Of a DNA stretch of 64,000 nucleotides, positions 1 through 10,159 are shown one piece after another. Source of the stretch: Piliocolobus tephrosceles. Lineage: Eukaryota; Chordata; Mammalia; Primates; Cercopithecidae. The stretch covers positions 161,948 through 225,947 of the forward strand of contig NC_045440.1 in the NCBI RefSeq assembly GCF_002776525.5. The letters are read 5' to 3'. Positions within the stretch are counted from its first letter, which is position 1; every line of letters begins with the position of its first letter. The translations under genes and the position numbers were made by a program. The notes under the pieces were generated by a model. The model was not told the DNA's origin. It searched no databases and was given only the letters and a program-made list of their open reading frames with translations.

Positions 1-196
1 GTAACTCTAACTTTTGTTCCTAAAGCAAATAGCTGGAAAAGACATTGTGTCCACAATGTGCAATACACAAGGTTTACAAGCAAAGAACAAATAAAAACAA
101 AATATTTTTAAAATCTCTAATGTTACCTGAATTCTTGCAAATGAACAATGGTACATCATAATTTTACAAAATCCTTTGTAATTTGAACATTTTAAA
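1..196. other. unassigned AT-rich flank
   Basis: No gene or repeat was recognised here. If DEFB108 is complete in the genome, this stretch lies inside its intron, because exon 2 is downstream and no first exon was found before it. Confidence 0.4.
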
Positions 197-757
197 ATAA
201 TTTCAACCTTTATTTTAGATTCAGGGAGTGCATGTGCAGATTTGTTACATGGGTATATTGTGTGATATTGAGGTTTGGGGTATGAATAACTCTGTCACCC
301 AGGTAGGGTGTACCCAAAGGGTAGCTTTTCAGACCTTACTCCCTCTCCCTCCCCTCCTGATAGGACCCAATCTCTGTTGTTCCCATTTTTATGTCCATGT
401 GCACTCACTGCTGAGCTCCCACATATAACTGAGAATATGTGGTATTTGGCTTTCTGTTCCTGAGCTAATTTGCTTAGAATAAAGTCCTCCAGCTGCATCC
501 ATGTTGCTGCAAAGGACGTAATTTTGTTCTTTTTATGGCTGCCTAGTACTCCATGATATATATGTACTACATTTTCTTTATTCAATCCACTGTTGATGAA
601 CACCTAGTTTGATTCCATACATTTGCTATTGTGAATACCGCTGTGATGAACATACAAACTTACGTCTTTTTACAAGACTAATTTATTTTCCTTTGGGTAT
701 ATACCCAGTAATGAGATTACTGGGTCAAATGGTAGTTCTGTATTAAGTTTTTTAAAA
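197..757 (-). mobile_element. L1 3' end, 5'-truncated
   Basis: On the minus strand this reads as the L1 ORF2 C-terminus and 3' UTR. The + strand shows the antisense phrases 'acatgggtatattgtgtgat', 'ctccagctgcatccatgttg' and 'gtatatacccagtaatg', which are typical of L1 tails. It is only about 560 bp long, so it is strongly 5'-truncated. It is an old insertion with many substitutions and no usable frame. Confidence 0.85.
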
Positions 758-1935
758 ATGGTTTGAAAATAAAACGCTCAATAGAGTCCAGTATAGTAAA
801 ATAGTACACATGATTAAAAGACCTGCGAACTAAGAGTAACAACAAATTTCCACACAAACATGTTACAAGATAGAACATAGCTGTATTTTAACCAATTATT
901 CCACAATCATTTACTGAATACCTATTATAAGCCAAGACTTGAATCAGATTCTGGAAGTACTGCAACAGAGGGATGTTCAAAAGTGATTTATCACATATCA
1001 CAAGACAGGTCACTGGTTCATCCTCTACACTATACTAATCTCTTATGACTCTTCCAGCTGCAAAGGGCCAATTTTAGCCCAAAGCCAATGGGCTCTACAT
1101 ACATAGTAGTTGACTAGTTACAGAAAAAAGGAAAAGATAGAAAGTTCAGGGATGAAAAAACTCAGATTTCAGCTTGTTTCCACCAAGTGCTCAACACTTA
1201 GAATTATCATTGTCTTTAAAAAAGCATAACCTTTAATTATTTCACAATTCACCTTATAGATAGAAATACGATGTTGCATGTATTTGGTCTTCACATCAAT
1301 CCACTACTTGCTTTGTGACCACTGAAAAGTTAAATTGAATCTAATGCATTTGGATTTCAGTTCAACTCAATAGACATCTACTGAATGTATATTAAAATCA
1401 CTCTACTGATTGAAAGCTATTCTAGAATTGGCTTTTGTGTTCCAGAATAGAAAAAAAAGTGCTGGTTTTTATACCTCTCTTATTGTCAAGAAGTTATCAT
1501 GGAAAAGGTACTCTGTGTTACATACAAAGACTGCTCAGAATTAAAACACTTTTCAAACTAACATCTCAGTGTGGGTGGCCTATCCCCAGGGCAGTGATAT
1601 CTTAGGACATAAATGAAATACTATTAAATGTTTTCAACAAGTATAGTTTTTGAGCCTTTAAGAAGACCTTGAATGTTTCACCCCTAATATATGCAATGAT
1701 TTCTAGAGAAAAATTACAACCTCAAAGACCAGTGCCAGAGACATAAGAAGTGAGTGAAGTCACAGGGTGTAACAAGTACTGGCACATATATAGAATTGTG
1801 TGTTAAACACATAGGAATATTGTTCCCTTTCACAGAAAAAAATATCCTCTCTAACAATTTCCTTAAAGTATATGATCTTTTAGGTCTATATTTCAGTTCT
1901 ACTTTTGAAAGATACACCTGTTGTAACCTATCATA

Positions 1936-1937
<2 letters not shown>

Positions 1938-1979
<42 letters not shown>
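1938..1979. repeat. (GT)n microsatellite
   Basis: An uninterrupted GT run of about 21 units. It lies about 300 bp before an AC run of similar length, so the two can pair as an inverted repeat. Confidence 0.98.
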
Positions 1980-1982
<3 letters not shown>

Positions 1983-2274
1983 AATAAAAAGAGAGCAGCC
2001 AAAATAGATTTTCTTCTCTTTCACTCTGGGAAAATCCATAGTATAAGACATTATATTTTTTAAAAGGCTGATATCTCCCATCAGTGTTAGGAGATAATAA
2101 GGAATAAATAAACTGAAACGTGCATGCTCTAGAACTTGTAAAGGGGAGCGGGCTATTCACCTCCAGTCTTTTGTCATGTAGGTGCACCCAATATTCTCAG
2201 ATTTTTCAAGAACACCAAAAAATCCAAATTTTTGTATGACAGCAGATTTTTAAGTGTTTAAGAAATCAAATAAC

Positions 2275-2275
<1 letters not shown>

Positions 2276-2310
<35 letters not shown>
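2276..2310. repeat. (AC)n microsatellite
   Basis: An uninterrupted AC run of about 17 units, about 105 bp before the DEFB108 exon 2 acceptor site. Confidence 0.98.
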
Positions 2311-2314
<4 letters not shown>

Positions 2315-2403
2315 CCACACAAGATTATCCTCAGGCACTGCCCCCTATGTCCATGTAATTCAATACAAAGTAAGAAAGACTGATGAATGGTTACAATAAC
2401 GCT

Positions 2404-2416
2404 CTTCTGCATGCAG
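2404..2416 (+). promoter_or_regulatory. splice acceptor of DEFB108 exon 2
   Basis: A pyrimidine-rich stretch ending in CAG, 'cttctgcatgcag', lies directly before the phase-1 CC that opens the coding exon. All four defensin genes in the window use the same phase here. Confidence 0.75.
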
Positions 2417-2580
2417 CCAGGGGCAAATTCAAGGAGATCTGCGAACGTCCAAATGGCTCCTGTCGGGACTTTTGCCTCAAAACAGAAATCCATGTTGGGA
2501 GATGTTTAAATAGCCGACCCTGCTGCCTGCCTCTGGGGCATCAACCAAGAATTGAGAGCACTACACCCAAAAAGGACTGA
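2417..2580 (+). CDS. DEFB108: beta-defensin 108, exon 2 (partial gene)
   Basis: This exon encodes the mature part of a beta-defensin, a secreted cationic host-defence peptide held by three disulfides. It follows an acceptor 'cttctgcatgcag'. It begins in phase 1 (CC completing an Ala codon), continues RGKFKEICERPNGSC and ends ESTTPKKD with a TGA at 2578-2580. The cysteine pattern is C-X6-C-X3-C-X9-C-X5-CC, the exact family signature. The peptide matches human DEFB108 as I remember it nearly residue for residue. The leader exon is not present in the 2.4 kb to the left, so it either lies before the window or is lost. The in-frame ATG at 2383 lies in the intron side of the acceptor and is not the start. 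Two AATAAA signals follow at 2684 and 2691. Whether the gene is expressed cannot be told. The human 8p23 copy (DEFB108A) is, as I recall, annotated as a pseudogene. Confidence 0.9.
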
Positions 2581-2608
2581 AGCCTGTTGTTTTCTGGATG
2601 TTTTGTGT

Positions 2609-2661
2609 TCTTTTTCTCTCTCCTTCTCCCTGTCTCCCTTTCTCTCTCTCCCTTTTTCTCA
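2609..2661 (+). repeat. C/T-rich low-complexity tract
   Basis: An almost pure pyrimidine run of about 50 bases (TTTTTCTCTC, CTCCCTGTCTCC and similar) in the presumed 3' UTR of DEFB108. Confidence 0.85.
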
Positions 2662-2683
2662 CAGGGATTTTTATTGAATCCTC

Positions 2684-2696
2684 AATAAAGAATAAA
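2684..2696 (+). terminator. polyadenylation signals of DEFB108
   Basis: Two AATAAA hexamers (2684-2689 and 2691-2696) lie about 105 bp after the DEFB108 stop, the expected distance for this short gene. Confidence 0.65.
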
Positions 2697-2789
2697 GCAA
2701 AACCAACAAGCACAAAACCTCTTTTAAAAGTTTATATTACCGACTGGGCACGGTGACTCACACCTGTAATCCCAGCACTTTGGGAGGCC

Positions 2790-3200
2790 TGTTATGCCCA
2801 GACCGTTTATTCCCCAAAGAAGACCACCAGAGTCCAGAGTCAAAGCCAAGCAGCAAGGATCTTTATTGCAAGTTCGAACTTGGTCCCTCCGTTCCATAAC
2901 ATACAAGAGGGCCTCGAACAATGCGCGCGCTCACTTTTTATAGCCCGATGAAAACAGGATATGTAAGGTTACAGAGAAACAAGGGAATTCTTTAGGTTAC
3001 AGCATTACAATTGGTTCCCGGGCTTTCAGTACAAACGGTTCTCTCCAGGTGGTGTTTGTACTGGGCCCTGGAAGTTTAGAATGTTTACACTGGGCCCTGG
3101 AAGTTTGGAATGTTTACACTGGGCCCTGGAAGTTGTGATGTATGGAGGAATGTGTTAGTGTTGGGCCCAGGAAGCTGAGAAGTGTGTCTGATTCCTTTCA
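2790..3200 (-). mobile_element. solo LTR, gammaretrovirus type (endogenous retrovirus)
   Basis: This 411-bp block interrupts the Alu. Read on the minus strand it starts TGAAAGG and ends ATAACA, with a 4-bp GGCC duplication at 2786-2789 and 3201-3204, the length used by gammaretroviral integrases. On the minus strand a TATAAAAA box lies at 2935-2942 and AATAAA at 2862-2867, about 70 bp apart, which sets the U3, R and U5 order. The U3 holds three 29-bp tandem repeats. No gag, pol or env remains, so this is a recombined solo LTR. It is younger than the Alu. I suspect a PtERV1- or MacERV-like family of Old World monkeys but cannot assign it. Confidence 0.85.
3053..3139 (-). repeat. 3 x 29-bp tandem repeat in LTR U3
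   Basis: Three near-identical 29-bp units start at 3053, 3082 and 3111, each with TGTTTRYACTGGGCCCTGG and a GGAAGTT tail. A degenerate fourth partial unit (GTTGGGCCCAGGAAG) follows near 3160. Such triplicated U3 blocks are typical retroviral enhancers. Confidence 0.9.
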
Positions 3201-3468
3201 GGCCAAGGTGGGCGGATCATGAGGTCAGGAGATCAAGACCATTCTGGCCAACATGGTGAAACCCTGTCTCTTCTAAAAATACAAAAATTTAGCCAGGCAT
3301 CATGGCTGGCTCCTGTAATCCCAGCTACTCAGGAGGCTGAAGCAGGACAATCGCTTGAACCCACGAGGTGCAGGCTGCAGTGAGCCAAGATCACAACACT
3401 GCACTCCAGCCTGGGCGACAGAGAAAGACTCTGTCTCAAAAAAAAAAAAAAAAAAGAAAGAAAGAAAT

Positions 3469-3955
3469 AAGTTTATATTACATGTTATGACTTGATTACT
3501 GTTTGGTTTCCAGTATCCTTCTATCCGATCTAGATGAGCTCTTAGTGGAAAATGGCCTACAGCAGGGTCGGGGAATTTTCACCACACCCATTGCTTTTGT
3601 CTAGCACTGCAACCCTTCATCCTGCGTATGGGAAGACTACTTCCCTTTTTTACTGGGAAAATGCACTATCCTATTCCATGCAACCTTGCAGGGGTTTGTC
3701 TCTCCCAGATAAAGGTGCAGTACATGGGAAACTTGCACAATCACGTATTCCCACATCAACCAGACTTCATCAGAAATCTAAATTACAAAAAAAGAGTTGC
3801 ACTCAGATTAAAGGCAATTTCTTCCGCACCCTTTTCAAAGACCAATTCCCTGGGTTTGTACATGTATACCTGGCCGAGATTCAGGGAATTCCTTTAGTTC
3901 CCAACTTTCACTGGGCATAATCATTCAGCATTTTCTTCCATCTTTTAAAACACTG
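3469..3955 (+). other. unexplained segment with a 122-codon open frame
   Basis: Nothing here matched a repeat I know. Frames 3552-3920 (122 aa) and 3628-3897 (89 aa) overlap on the + strand, without a defensin cysteine pattern, signal peptide or known motif. The frame could be chance or an old retrovirus or pseudogene remnant. Confidence 0.3.
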
Positions 3956-4467
3956 CATTGGCTTCCTATGGCTGCTATCACAAATTACAACAAGCTTAGT
4001 GGCTTAAAGCAACACGGATGTATTATCTGACAGTTCTATAGGTTGCAGGTTTCAGTTGGATTTCAATGGGCCAATATCAAGGTGTCAGCAGGGCTGAGCT
4101 TTCTCCTGGAAGCTCTGCAGTTTTCTTCCTGCACCTTTATCCCACCAATGGCAGGTTACTCCTGTGCACCATAGCTTCCTTCATCCATTTTCAAAGCCAG
4201 CAATGGAGCGTTGAGTCCTCACATTCCACCATTCTGAATTCACGTTCTCCTCACTCTTCCATGTTTTAGGACTCATGGTCACATTGGGCCCACCTGGATC
4301 ATCTAAGGTACTCCACCTATTTTAAAGTCAGCTGATTAACAGCCTTAATTTCACATGAAACCTCAATTCCCCTTTGCCTTACAAGGTGACACATTCACAG
4401 GACCCAGGAGTTAGAATGTGGATAGCTTTGGCAGGAGACAGATGGGACAGTATTCCGCCTACCACAG
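3956..4467 (-). mobile_element. MLT1-type MaLR LTR, diverged
   Basis: The left edge (GGCTTCCTATGGCTGCTATCACAAATTAC, given here only for orientation by its first bases) and the interior phrases GTGGCTTAAA and AACAGC resemble the 3' part of an MLT1 LTR in reverse. The right edge contains AGACAGATGGGACAG. It is heavily diverged and carries no gene. Confidence 0.55.
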
Positions 4468-4959
4468 CCACTGAGTGCTTTTCCCACCTGTCACCATTTT
4501 GCTCCATCTAGACACAATTTTAGTTGCTTTGTGTGAAGAGATTCTTATTCATAGAGTTTTCTTTTTTTGTGTAAAGTAGGAGAGGGCCTCCCCTTGGTCA
4601 CTGAAAGACAATAGAATCAAGATATTTAAAAGCATAGAAGCTGGATTTTATTTTTCACTATGCCTGATTTGACCAAGAAAGAATGTTAAGTTATGACACA
4701 TAGGCTACTTTAAATGTCAAAAAGTTCAAAACATTGGGTTCAAAATCTCAGAGACTGATATATATTCCAAAAAACTCAATCCTGTGGAACTGCCAAGTTT
4801 TCCTCAGTGCTACTCTTGAAATTACATCACCAACTGACCCTTTAATATATTTTTGCACAATATAACATTTATTTCTTGGAATAAGTACTTCCCTAGAAAA
4901 GAAGCAGTTTGGATACATATATTAAAGCCATCACAGAGAATATGATCCTCTCATTGCTA
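4468..4959. other. unassigned spacer
   Basis: AT-rich sequence without an open frame or repeat that I recognise. Confidence 0.4.
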
Positions 4960-6283
4960 GGAGGTGGCCTTCAAGATGGCTGACTAGAGGCACCAAGCAC
5001 TATGTCCTCCACAAAGAAAGACCAAAACAGCAAGTAGATAATCATACCTTGAATGGGGCATGAAAGAGGGCACTAGAATTCAGCAGCACAGTGACGAGGA
5101 ATCTCTGAGGTATGGAAGGAAAGGAAAGTGAAGCAGCAGCCCAGCCAGGATCAGCTCAAAGCCAGGACAAACTCTCCAGTGTGGTTGGTGAAAAGGTAAG
5201 AAAGAGAGCCCCAGTGGTCCATATTCCCACCATGGACACCTGCAATCCTAGCCCTGGGAGAGTCTCTCGGCCCTCGCAGGCCCTGAGACTACTCTAGGGA
5301 GCTGCCTGGAGTGCACGTGATGGACATTGTCCCAGAGAAGGAGTTGGTACTGGATCGTTCACACGCACCCCCAGACACAGGCAGCTGTGGCACAGTGCCA
5401 TTTTGAGAGCCCAGCCCCCAAGAGACTATATCATGCCCTGGGGCCCAACAGCCCCTGCATCTCCACATCTCTGGACCCCCAGTAACATTCCCTCATGTCC
5501 ATCCAGAGGCCTGCAGGGTCACAACACCAGCTGAATTCACCAGTGTAGCCTGGTCCCCATCACTCTAGCCTACACAATGTCCTATACGCCAGGGAACTGG
5601 TGGCGCAATTCACTAGGGAGGCTGCCACCAGAACAAAGGGAGCTGAAGCAGGCACTCTTCACAAGTGGAGAGTCACCTTCCTGGGGCCACTGACACTGAC
5701 AGCAATCCTGACCCCCAGGAACAGGGCCACTGCACACCTGCAGGCATCCTCAGGGGACCTGGGGACTCGCCTGCCTGGACACTATTCCACAGCCAGAGCA
5801 CAGGCCCATCCCACCCATTGCTGTCACTACCACTATCCAAGCTCATTGTCCAGGGGCCTGGGGAGCAACCCACACTGCTCTCTGTCATTGGCACCTGTGC
5901 ATGCCTTCTTGTGACCTGAGTATGAGCCCACCCAGCCTGGTGGTGCCTGTGCACATTGTCTGAGACCCTGGGGATTAATCCACCATGCCCATCACCATCA
6001 AGTACCTGTGTGTCTCCTGAGAGCCTAAGGATAGGACTTCCCAGCTTGCCATCACCGCTGCCACCAGCACCCACATAGTTGCACCAGGTGAAAGCCTGGG
6101 GACTACTCTGTCCATCATGTTGTCACAACTGTTGGTGTCTGCACATGCCATCTGGGGTCACAAGAGTTGACCTGCTATGACTACTGCAATTGCTGAGGCT
6201 ACACATGCCACCCAGGGTCTTGAGGGCATGCCTGTCTAGCTAGCCCACCATTGTCACTGTTGGCACCTGAGAAAGCCACCTGA

Positions 6284-6593
6284 CTCATGCCTATAATCCT
6301 AGCACTTTGCAAAGCTGAGGTGGGCAGATCACCTGAAGTCAGGAGTTCGAGACCAGCCTGACCAACATGGAGAAACCCCATCTCTACTAAAAAAAAAAAG
6401 AAAAGAAAAAATACAAAATACAAAATTAGCCAGGCGTGGAGGCGCATGCCTGTAATCCCAGCTACTCGCGAGGCTGAGGCAGGAGAATTGCTTGAACCCG
6501 GGAGGTGGAGGTTGCAGTGAGCCAAGATCATGCCATTGCACTCCAGCCTGGGCAACAAGAGCAAAACTCCGTCTCAAAAAAAAAAAGAGAAAA
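6284..6593 (+). mobile_element. Alu, slightly 5'-truncated
   Basis: A right-way Alu beginning CTCATGCCTATAATCC, with a perfect 13-bp duplication GAAAGCCACCTGA at 6271-6283 and 6594-6606. It lies within the older L1. Confidence 0.95.
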
Positions 6594-7242
6594 GAAAGCC
6601 ACCTGAAGGCCCAGGGATGGCCTGCCTGAAACTTCAACCACTAGTGCCCACATACATCACCCACAAGTTCAAAAACCAATGCAACTGGTGCCCAAAGACC
6701 AGACTGCCTGGCATGTCTTTTCTCAGCAAAATCTCACCACAGCCTCCATTAACAACAAAGGCTAAGACACTGAGGAGCTCACAGATATCGGTGATGCTGA
6801 TTATAGCTGAAGAAATCATAGGAATCTAAACTACTGAACCAACCCAGAACTAAAGGCAAAGTGTCTTACTGATTCAACAGTATAGATACAGCTACAGGAG
6901 TCAGTCTTTCACTATCAAAGCCAATCTATAAAATTAGAAGAAGCAACTGTTTTACCAGATATTCAAATATCAATGTAAGGACATAAGAAACATTAAAGAA
7001 CAAGGAAGCATAGCATCTCTGAAGGAAAAACAATAATTCTCCAGCAACAGATTCCATAAAATGAATGAAAAGGAATTTAACAGCTGAAATTAAAGAATTC
7101 AATAAATAAAACAAATAATAGAATTTGAGAACCTCAACAACAGACTAGATCAAGAAGATGAAAGAATTTCTAAACATAAAGATCGGTCTTCATATACAAA
7201 AATTAACTCAAAATGGATTAAAGACTCAAATGTGAAACTTAA

Positions 7243-7717
7243 TGTCTTGTTTTTCTAAGACCAGCCGAGCGGGCGCAAAAGAACCAGCAAGTAGGCAAAG
7301 GTCAGGCGCAAAACTGCAAGTTTATTTTAGTAACCTAAGGTGTGGAGAAGTCTGTCGGCCTCCAGCAAAGAAGGCCGGCAGAGTTCCCCTCCCCCAAGCT
7401 CTCGGACGGAGTTCCGACATCCGGACAGGACTGGGAAGCTGGGAAGTCCGCCGGGCTGTGAGAAGGCCACGTGGCTCACTGGCCAAGAGTGGCTTTTCTA
7501 GGAGTGGGAGGGCAATAGGCGGGGCACGGGCGTGTCGGGGGGGCGTTCTGCAGGTGCGACCAGGTAAATCTTGGTCTCTTCGGATTGACGTCACCTGGCG
7601 CATGCCCAGTTGATCTGCACCTTCCCGGGTCGCCAGCTGCATTCTCGCGGGCGCGGGAAGAGTTGGTGGTGAAGAAGAACCCAGAAGTGCACCATCTTGC
7701 CTCCGTTCGTCCAAACA
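7243..7717 (-). mobile_element. GC-rich solo LTR (endogenous retrovirus)
   Basis: A 475-bp GC-rich island interrupts L1 ORF2 coding sequence, which resumes exactly after it (ACTTAA, then AACTATAAAAACCC). It has TG..CA ends and a 5-bp CTTAA duplication at 7238-7242 and 7718-7722. On the minus strand an AATAAA lies at 7321-7326 near the 3' end, so the LTR is oriented minus. It holds CpG-rich U3-like sequence including a TGACGTCA CRE motif near 7586. It has no coding region. The family is not recognised. Frames such as 7242-7613 are chance products of its GC content. Confidence 0.8.
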
Positions 7718-8102
7718 CTTAAAACTATAAAAACCCTGGAAGACAGCCTAGGCAATAACATTCAGGACATAAGCAAGGGCAAGGATTTTATAGCAATGAC
7801 ACCAAAAGCAATTGTGACAAAAGCAAAAATTGACAAATGGGGTGTAATTAAACTAAAGAGCTTCTGTGCAACAAAGAAACTATTAACAGAGTAAAAGGAC
7901 AACCTGCAGAAGGGGAGACAATTTTTGCAAACTATGCAATTGACAAAGATCCAATATACAGCATCTACAAGGAACTTACACAAATTTACAAAAAAATTAA
8001 AACCTTTAAAAAGTAGACAAAGGACATGAACAGACACTTCTCAAAAGAAGACATACATGCTGTCAACAATCGTATCGAAAAAAAAGCTCAAGGGTCATGA
8101 GG

Positions 8103-9935
8103 GATTATGACAGACAGGAGGCAGAGCTAGATTGCAGCTCCGGACAGAGCAGCATGTGGAGAATTGCATTGTGAATTTTAGCCCCAGATGGACTACAAGA
8201 ACAGACCACAATCCTGGCAGGACCCACAGACCCCCCGAAGGAAGCAGATTGCTCTTGCAGGACCTGGGAGACACCCCAAATACTCTAAGTCCCTCAACCG
8301 CGGAAATGCGAAAGGGAGACCCTCATCTCCTGAACACACACCCCCACTGGAGAAGCTGAAGGTCTGTTTGTGGGAGAAGTTCCTGACCTTACCTGGAGCT
8401 GAGTCAAGTTAGAGAGCCGAGCTGAGTGACATACAGGAGTAGAGGAAGCAGCAGAAAGGCACTGGGAGGTTGCTGGATCCCCAGGCAGCCCATTCCCGCC
8501 TGGCACCACAGTCATCCATCAGGAGAGTGGCCAGAGAAGCAGGGGATAAAACTTCACAGCGAGGACTTTTCTAGCTGAACTTTGTAAAAAATTGAACAGG
8601 GGGAGAAGCCTCCTGGCCAGAGCTCAGGGGAGAGCGTGAATGTCTCTTGCAGACTTCACAGGCGGGGTAAGAACTAAAGCCCATTTCTTTGTCAGTTGGG
8701 AGGCAGAAAGCCCCAGGTAAGTTGTCAAGCCAGATTCGCCCTCAGCCTGGAAACAGACTCTGGGCAATTGCAGGGGACACGGTGGGAGTGAGACAAGCCT
8801 TTCAGTGTGTGTGGAAGCTGGGTGAGACCTGAGACCGCCGGCTTTCCCCCACTTCCCTGACAACCTGCATGACTCAGCAGCGGCAGCCATAATCCTCCTA
8901 GGTACACAACTCCAGTGACCCGGGAATCACACCTCCATCCCCCACAGCAGCCAAAGCAAGACCCACCCAGACTCACCCAAGGAGAGACTGAGCTCAGACA
9001 CACCTAGCCCCGCCCCCACCTGATGGTCCTTCCATATCCATCCTGGTAGCGGAAGACAAAGAATATATAATCTTGGGAGTTCTAGAGCCCTGCCCACCAC
9101 TGGTCCCTCTCCACACTACTACAGTTGATGCTTTCTGGAAAGCGCCACCTCCCAGCAGGAGGCCCACCAGCACAAAAAATAGAGCATTAAACCACCAAAG
9201 CTAAGGACCCCCATGGAGTCCATTGCACCTCCACTGGAACAGGTGGTGCTGATATCCATGGCTGAGAGACCCATAGATGGTTCACATCACAGGACTCTGT
9301 GCAGGCAACCCCCACTACCAGCCTGGAGCCAGGTAGACTAGACCCCAGAAGAGAGACAATAATCACTTCAATTCAGTTCACACAAAGCCACACCCACAGG
9401 AAAAGGGGGAGAGAACTACATCAAGGGAATACCCCTTGGGACAAAATATCTGAACAACCTTTAGCCCTAGACCTTCCCTCTGACAGAGCCTACCCAAATA
9501 AGAAGGAACCAGAAAACCAACCCAGGTAATATGACAAAACAAGTTCATCAGCACCCCCCAAAACTCACACTAGTTCACCAGGAATGGATCCAAACCAAGA
9601 AGAAATCCCTGATTTATCTGAAAAAGAATTCAGGAGGTTAGTTATTAAGCTAATCAGGGAGGGACCAGAGAAAGACAAACTCAAACACCAGGAAATCTAA
9701 AAAATAATACAAGAAGAGAAGGGACAAATATTCAACGAAATAGCTAGCTTAAAGAAAACATCAAAAATTCAGGAAACTTTGGACACACTTTTAGAAATGT
9801 GAAATGCTCTGGAAAGTCTCAGCAATAGAATTGGACAAGTAGAAGAAAGAAACTCAGAGCTTGAAGACAAGGTCTTCAAATTAACCCAATCCCACAAAGA
9901 CAAAGAGAAAAGAATAAGAAAATGTGAACAAAGCA
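8103..9935 (+). mobile_element. L1 5' UTR and broken start of ORF1
   Basis: It opens with GGAGGCAGAGCTAGATTGCAG and includes GAAGGAAGCAGATTGCTC and GGACCTGGGAGACACCCC, 5' UTR phrases of older primate L1. From about 9530 the translation resembles the N-terminal part of old L1 ORF1 (DLSEKEFRRLVIKLI-like), with in-frame stops. The element stops at 9935, where an Alu fragment begins. Confidence 0.7.
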
Positions 9936-10053
9936 TATTTTAGTGGAGATGGAGTCTTCCCATGTTGGCCAGGCTGGTCTTGAACCCCTGGCCTCAAGGG
10001 AGCTGCCTGCCTTAGCCTCCCAAAGTGCTGGGATTACAGGCATGAGCCATTGC
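9936..10053 (-). mobile_element. Alu fragment (one arm)
   Basis: About 115 bp of reversed Alu left arm, running from the TTTTAGTGGAGATGGAG region through AAAGTGCTGGGATTACAGG to GAGCCATTGCC. No A-tail is present. Confidence 0.85.
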
Positions 10054-10159
10054 CAACAGTTGATTCTTAAAATAAATTGCACTTGGTTGTGGTGTATAAT
10101 CCTCTTAATATATTGCTAGATTCCATTTTAAAGTATTTTGTTAAGAATTCTTGTATCTT

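Larger units (their letters stand above)
758..2416. other. presumed DEFB108 intron, mostly unassigned
   Basis: About 1.66 kb lies between an L1 tail and the DEFB108 exon 2 acceptor. It holds a (GT)n tract, an (AC)n tract and otherwise AT-rich unique sequence. I looked for a defensin-type leader exon (ATG, hydrophobic run, phase-1 GT donor) and saw none. The predicted frames across it are products of the dinucleotide repeats (VCVCV and THTHT). Confidence 0.5.
2741..3468 (+). mobile_element. Alu, split by a solo LTR
   Basis: The Alu left end (cgactgggcacggtgactca) runs to 2789. The rest resumes at 3205 after the LTR and ends in an A-rich tail with GAAA units. A perfect 13-bp target duplication, AAGTTTATATTAC, flanks it at 2728-2740 and 3469-3481. 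Confidence 0.95.
4960..8102 (+). mobile_element. old L1, 5' UTR plus ORF2 end, internally deleted
   Basis: The + strand starts with an L1 5' UTR signature (CTTCAAGATGGCTGACTAGAGG) and a long 5' UTR-like stretch with chance frames. ORF1-like remnants follow near 6950-7170. The sequence then jumps to the C-terminal ORF2 coding region (AACTCAAAATGGATTAAAGACTC near 7205, later GACAAATGGGG). Most of ORF1 and ORF2 is therefore missing. An Alu (6284-6593) and a solo LTR (7243-7717) have inserted into it. All frames are broken. Confidence 0.75.

Noticed and set aside
2383..2416. ATG at 2383 in frame with DEFB108 exon 2
   Set aside because: The residues before the acceptor (NGYNNALLHA) are not a signal peptide, and the phase-1 acceptor at 2416 explains the start of homology.
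1714..2493. Frames with VCVCV or THTHTH runs around the dinucleotide repeats
   Set aside because: They are translations of (GT)n and (AC)n with random flanks and have no start context or family features.
5600..6074. Overlapping + and - frames of 84-133 aa
   Set aside because: They fall in old L1 5' UTR sequence with few stops because of composition; no domain is recognisable.
7242..7718. Long GC-rich frames on both strands (123, 130 and 80 aa)
   Set aside because: All lie inside the solo LTR and reflect its GC content; there is no retroviral protein motif.
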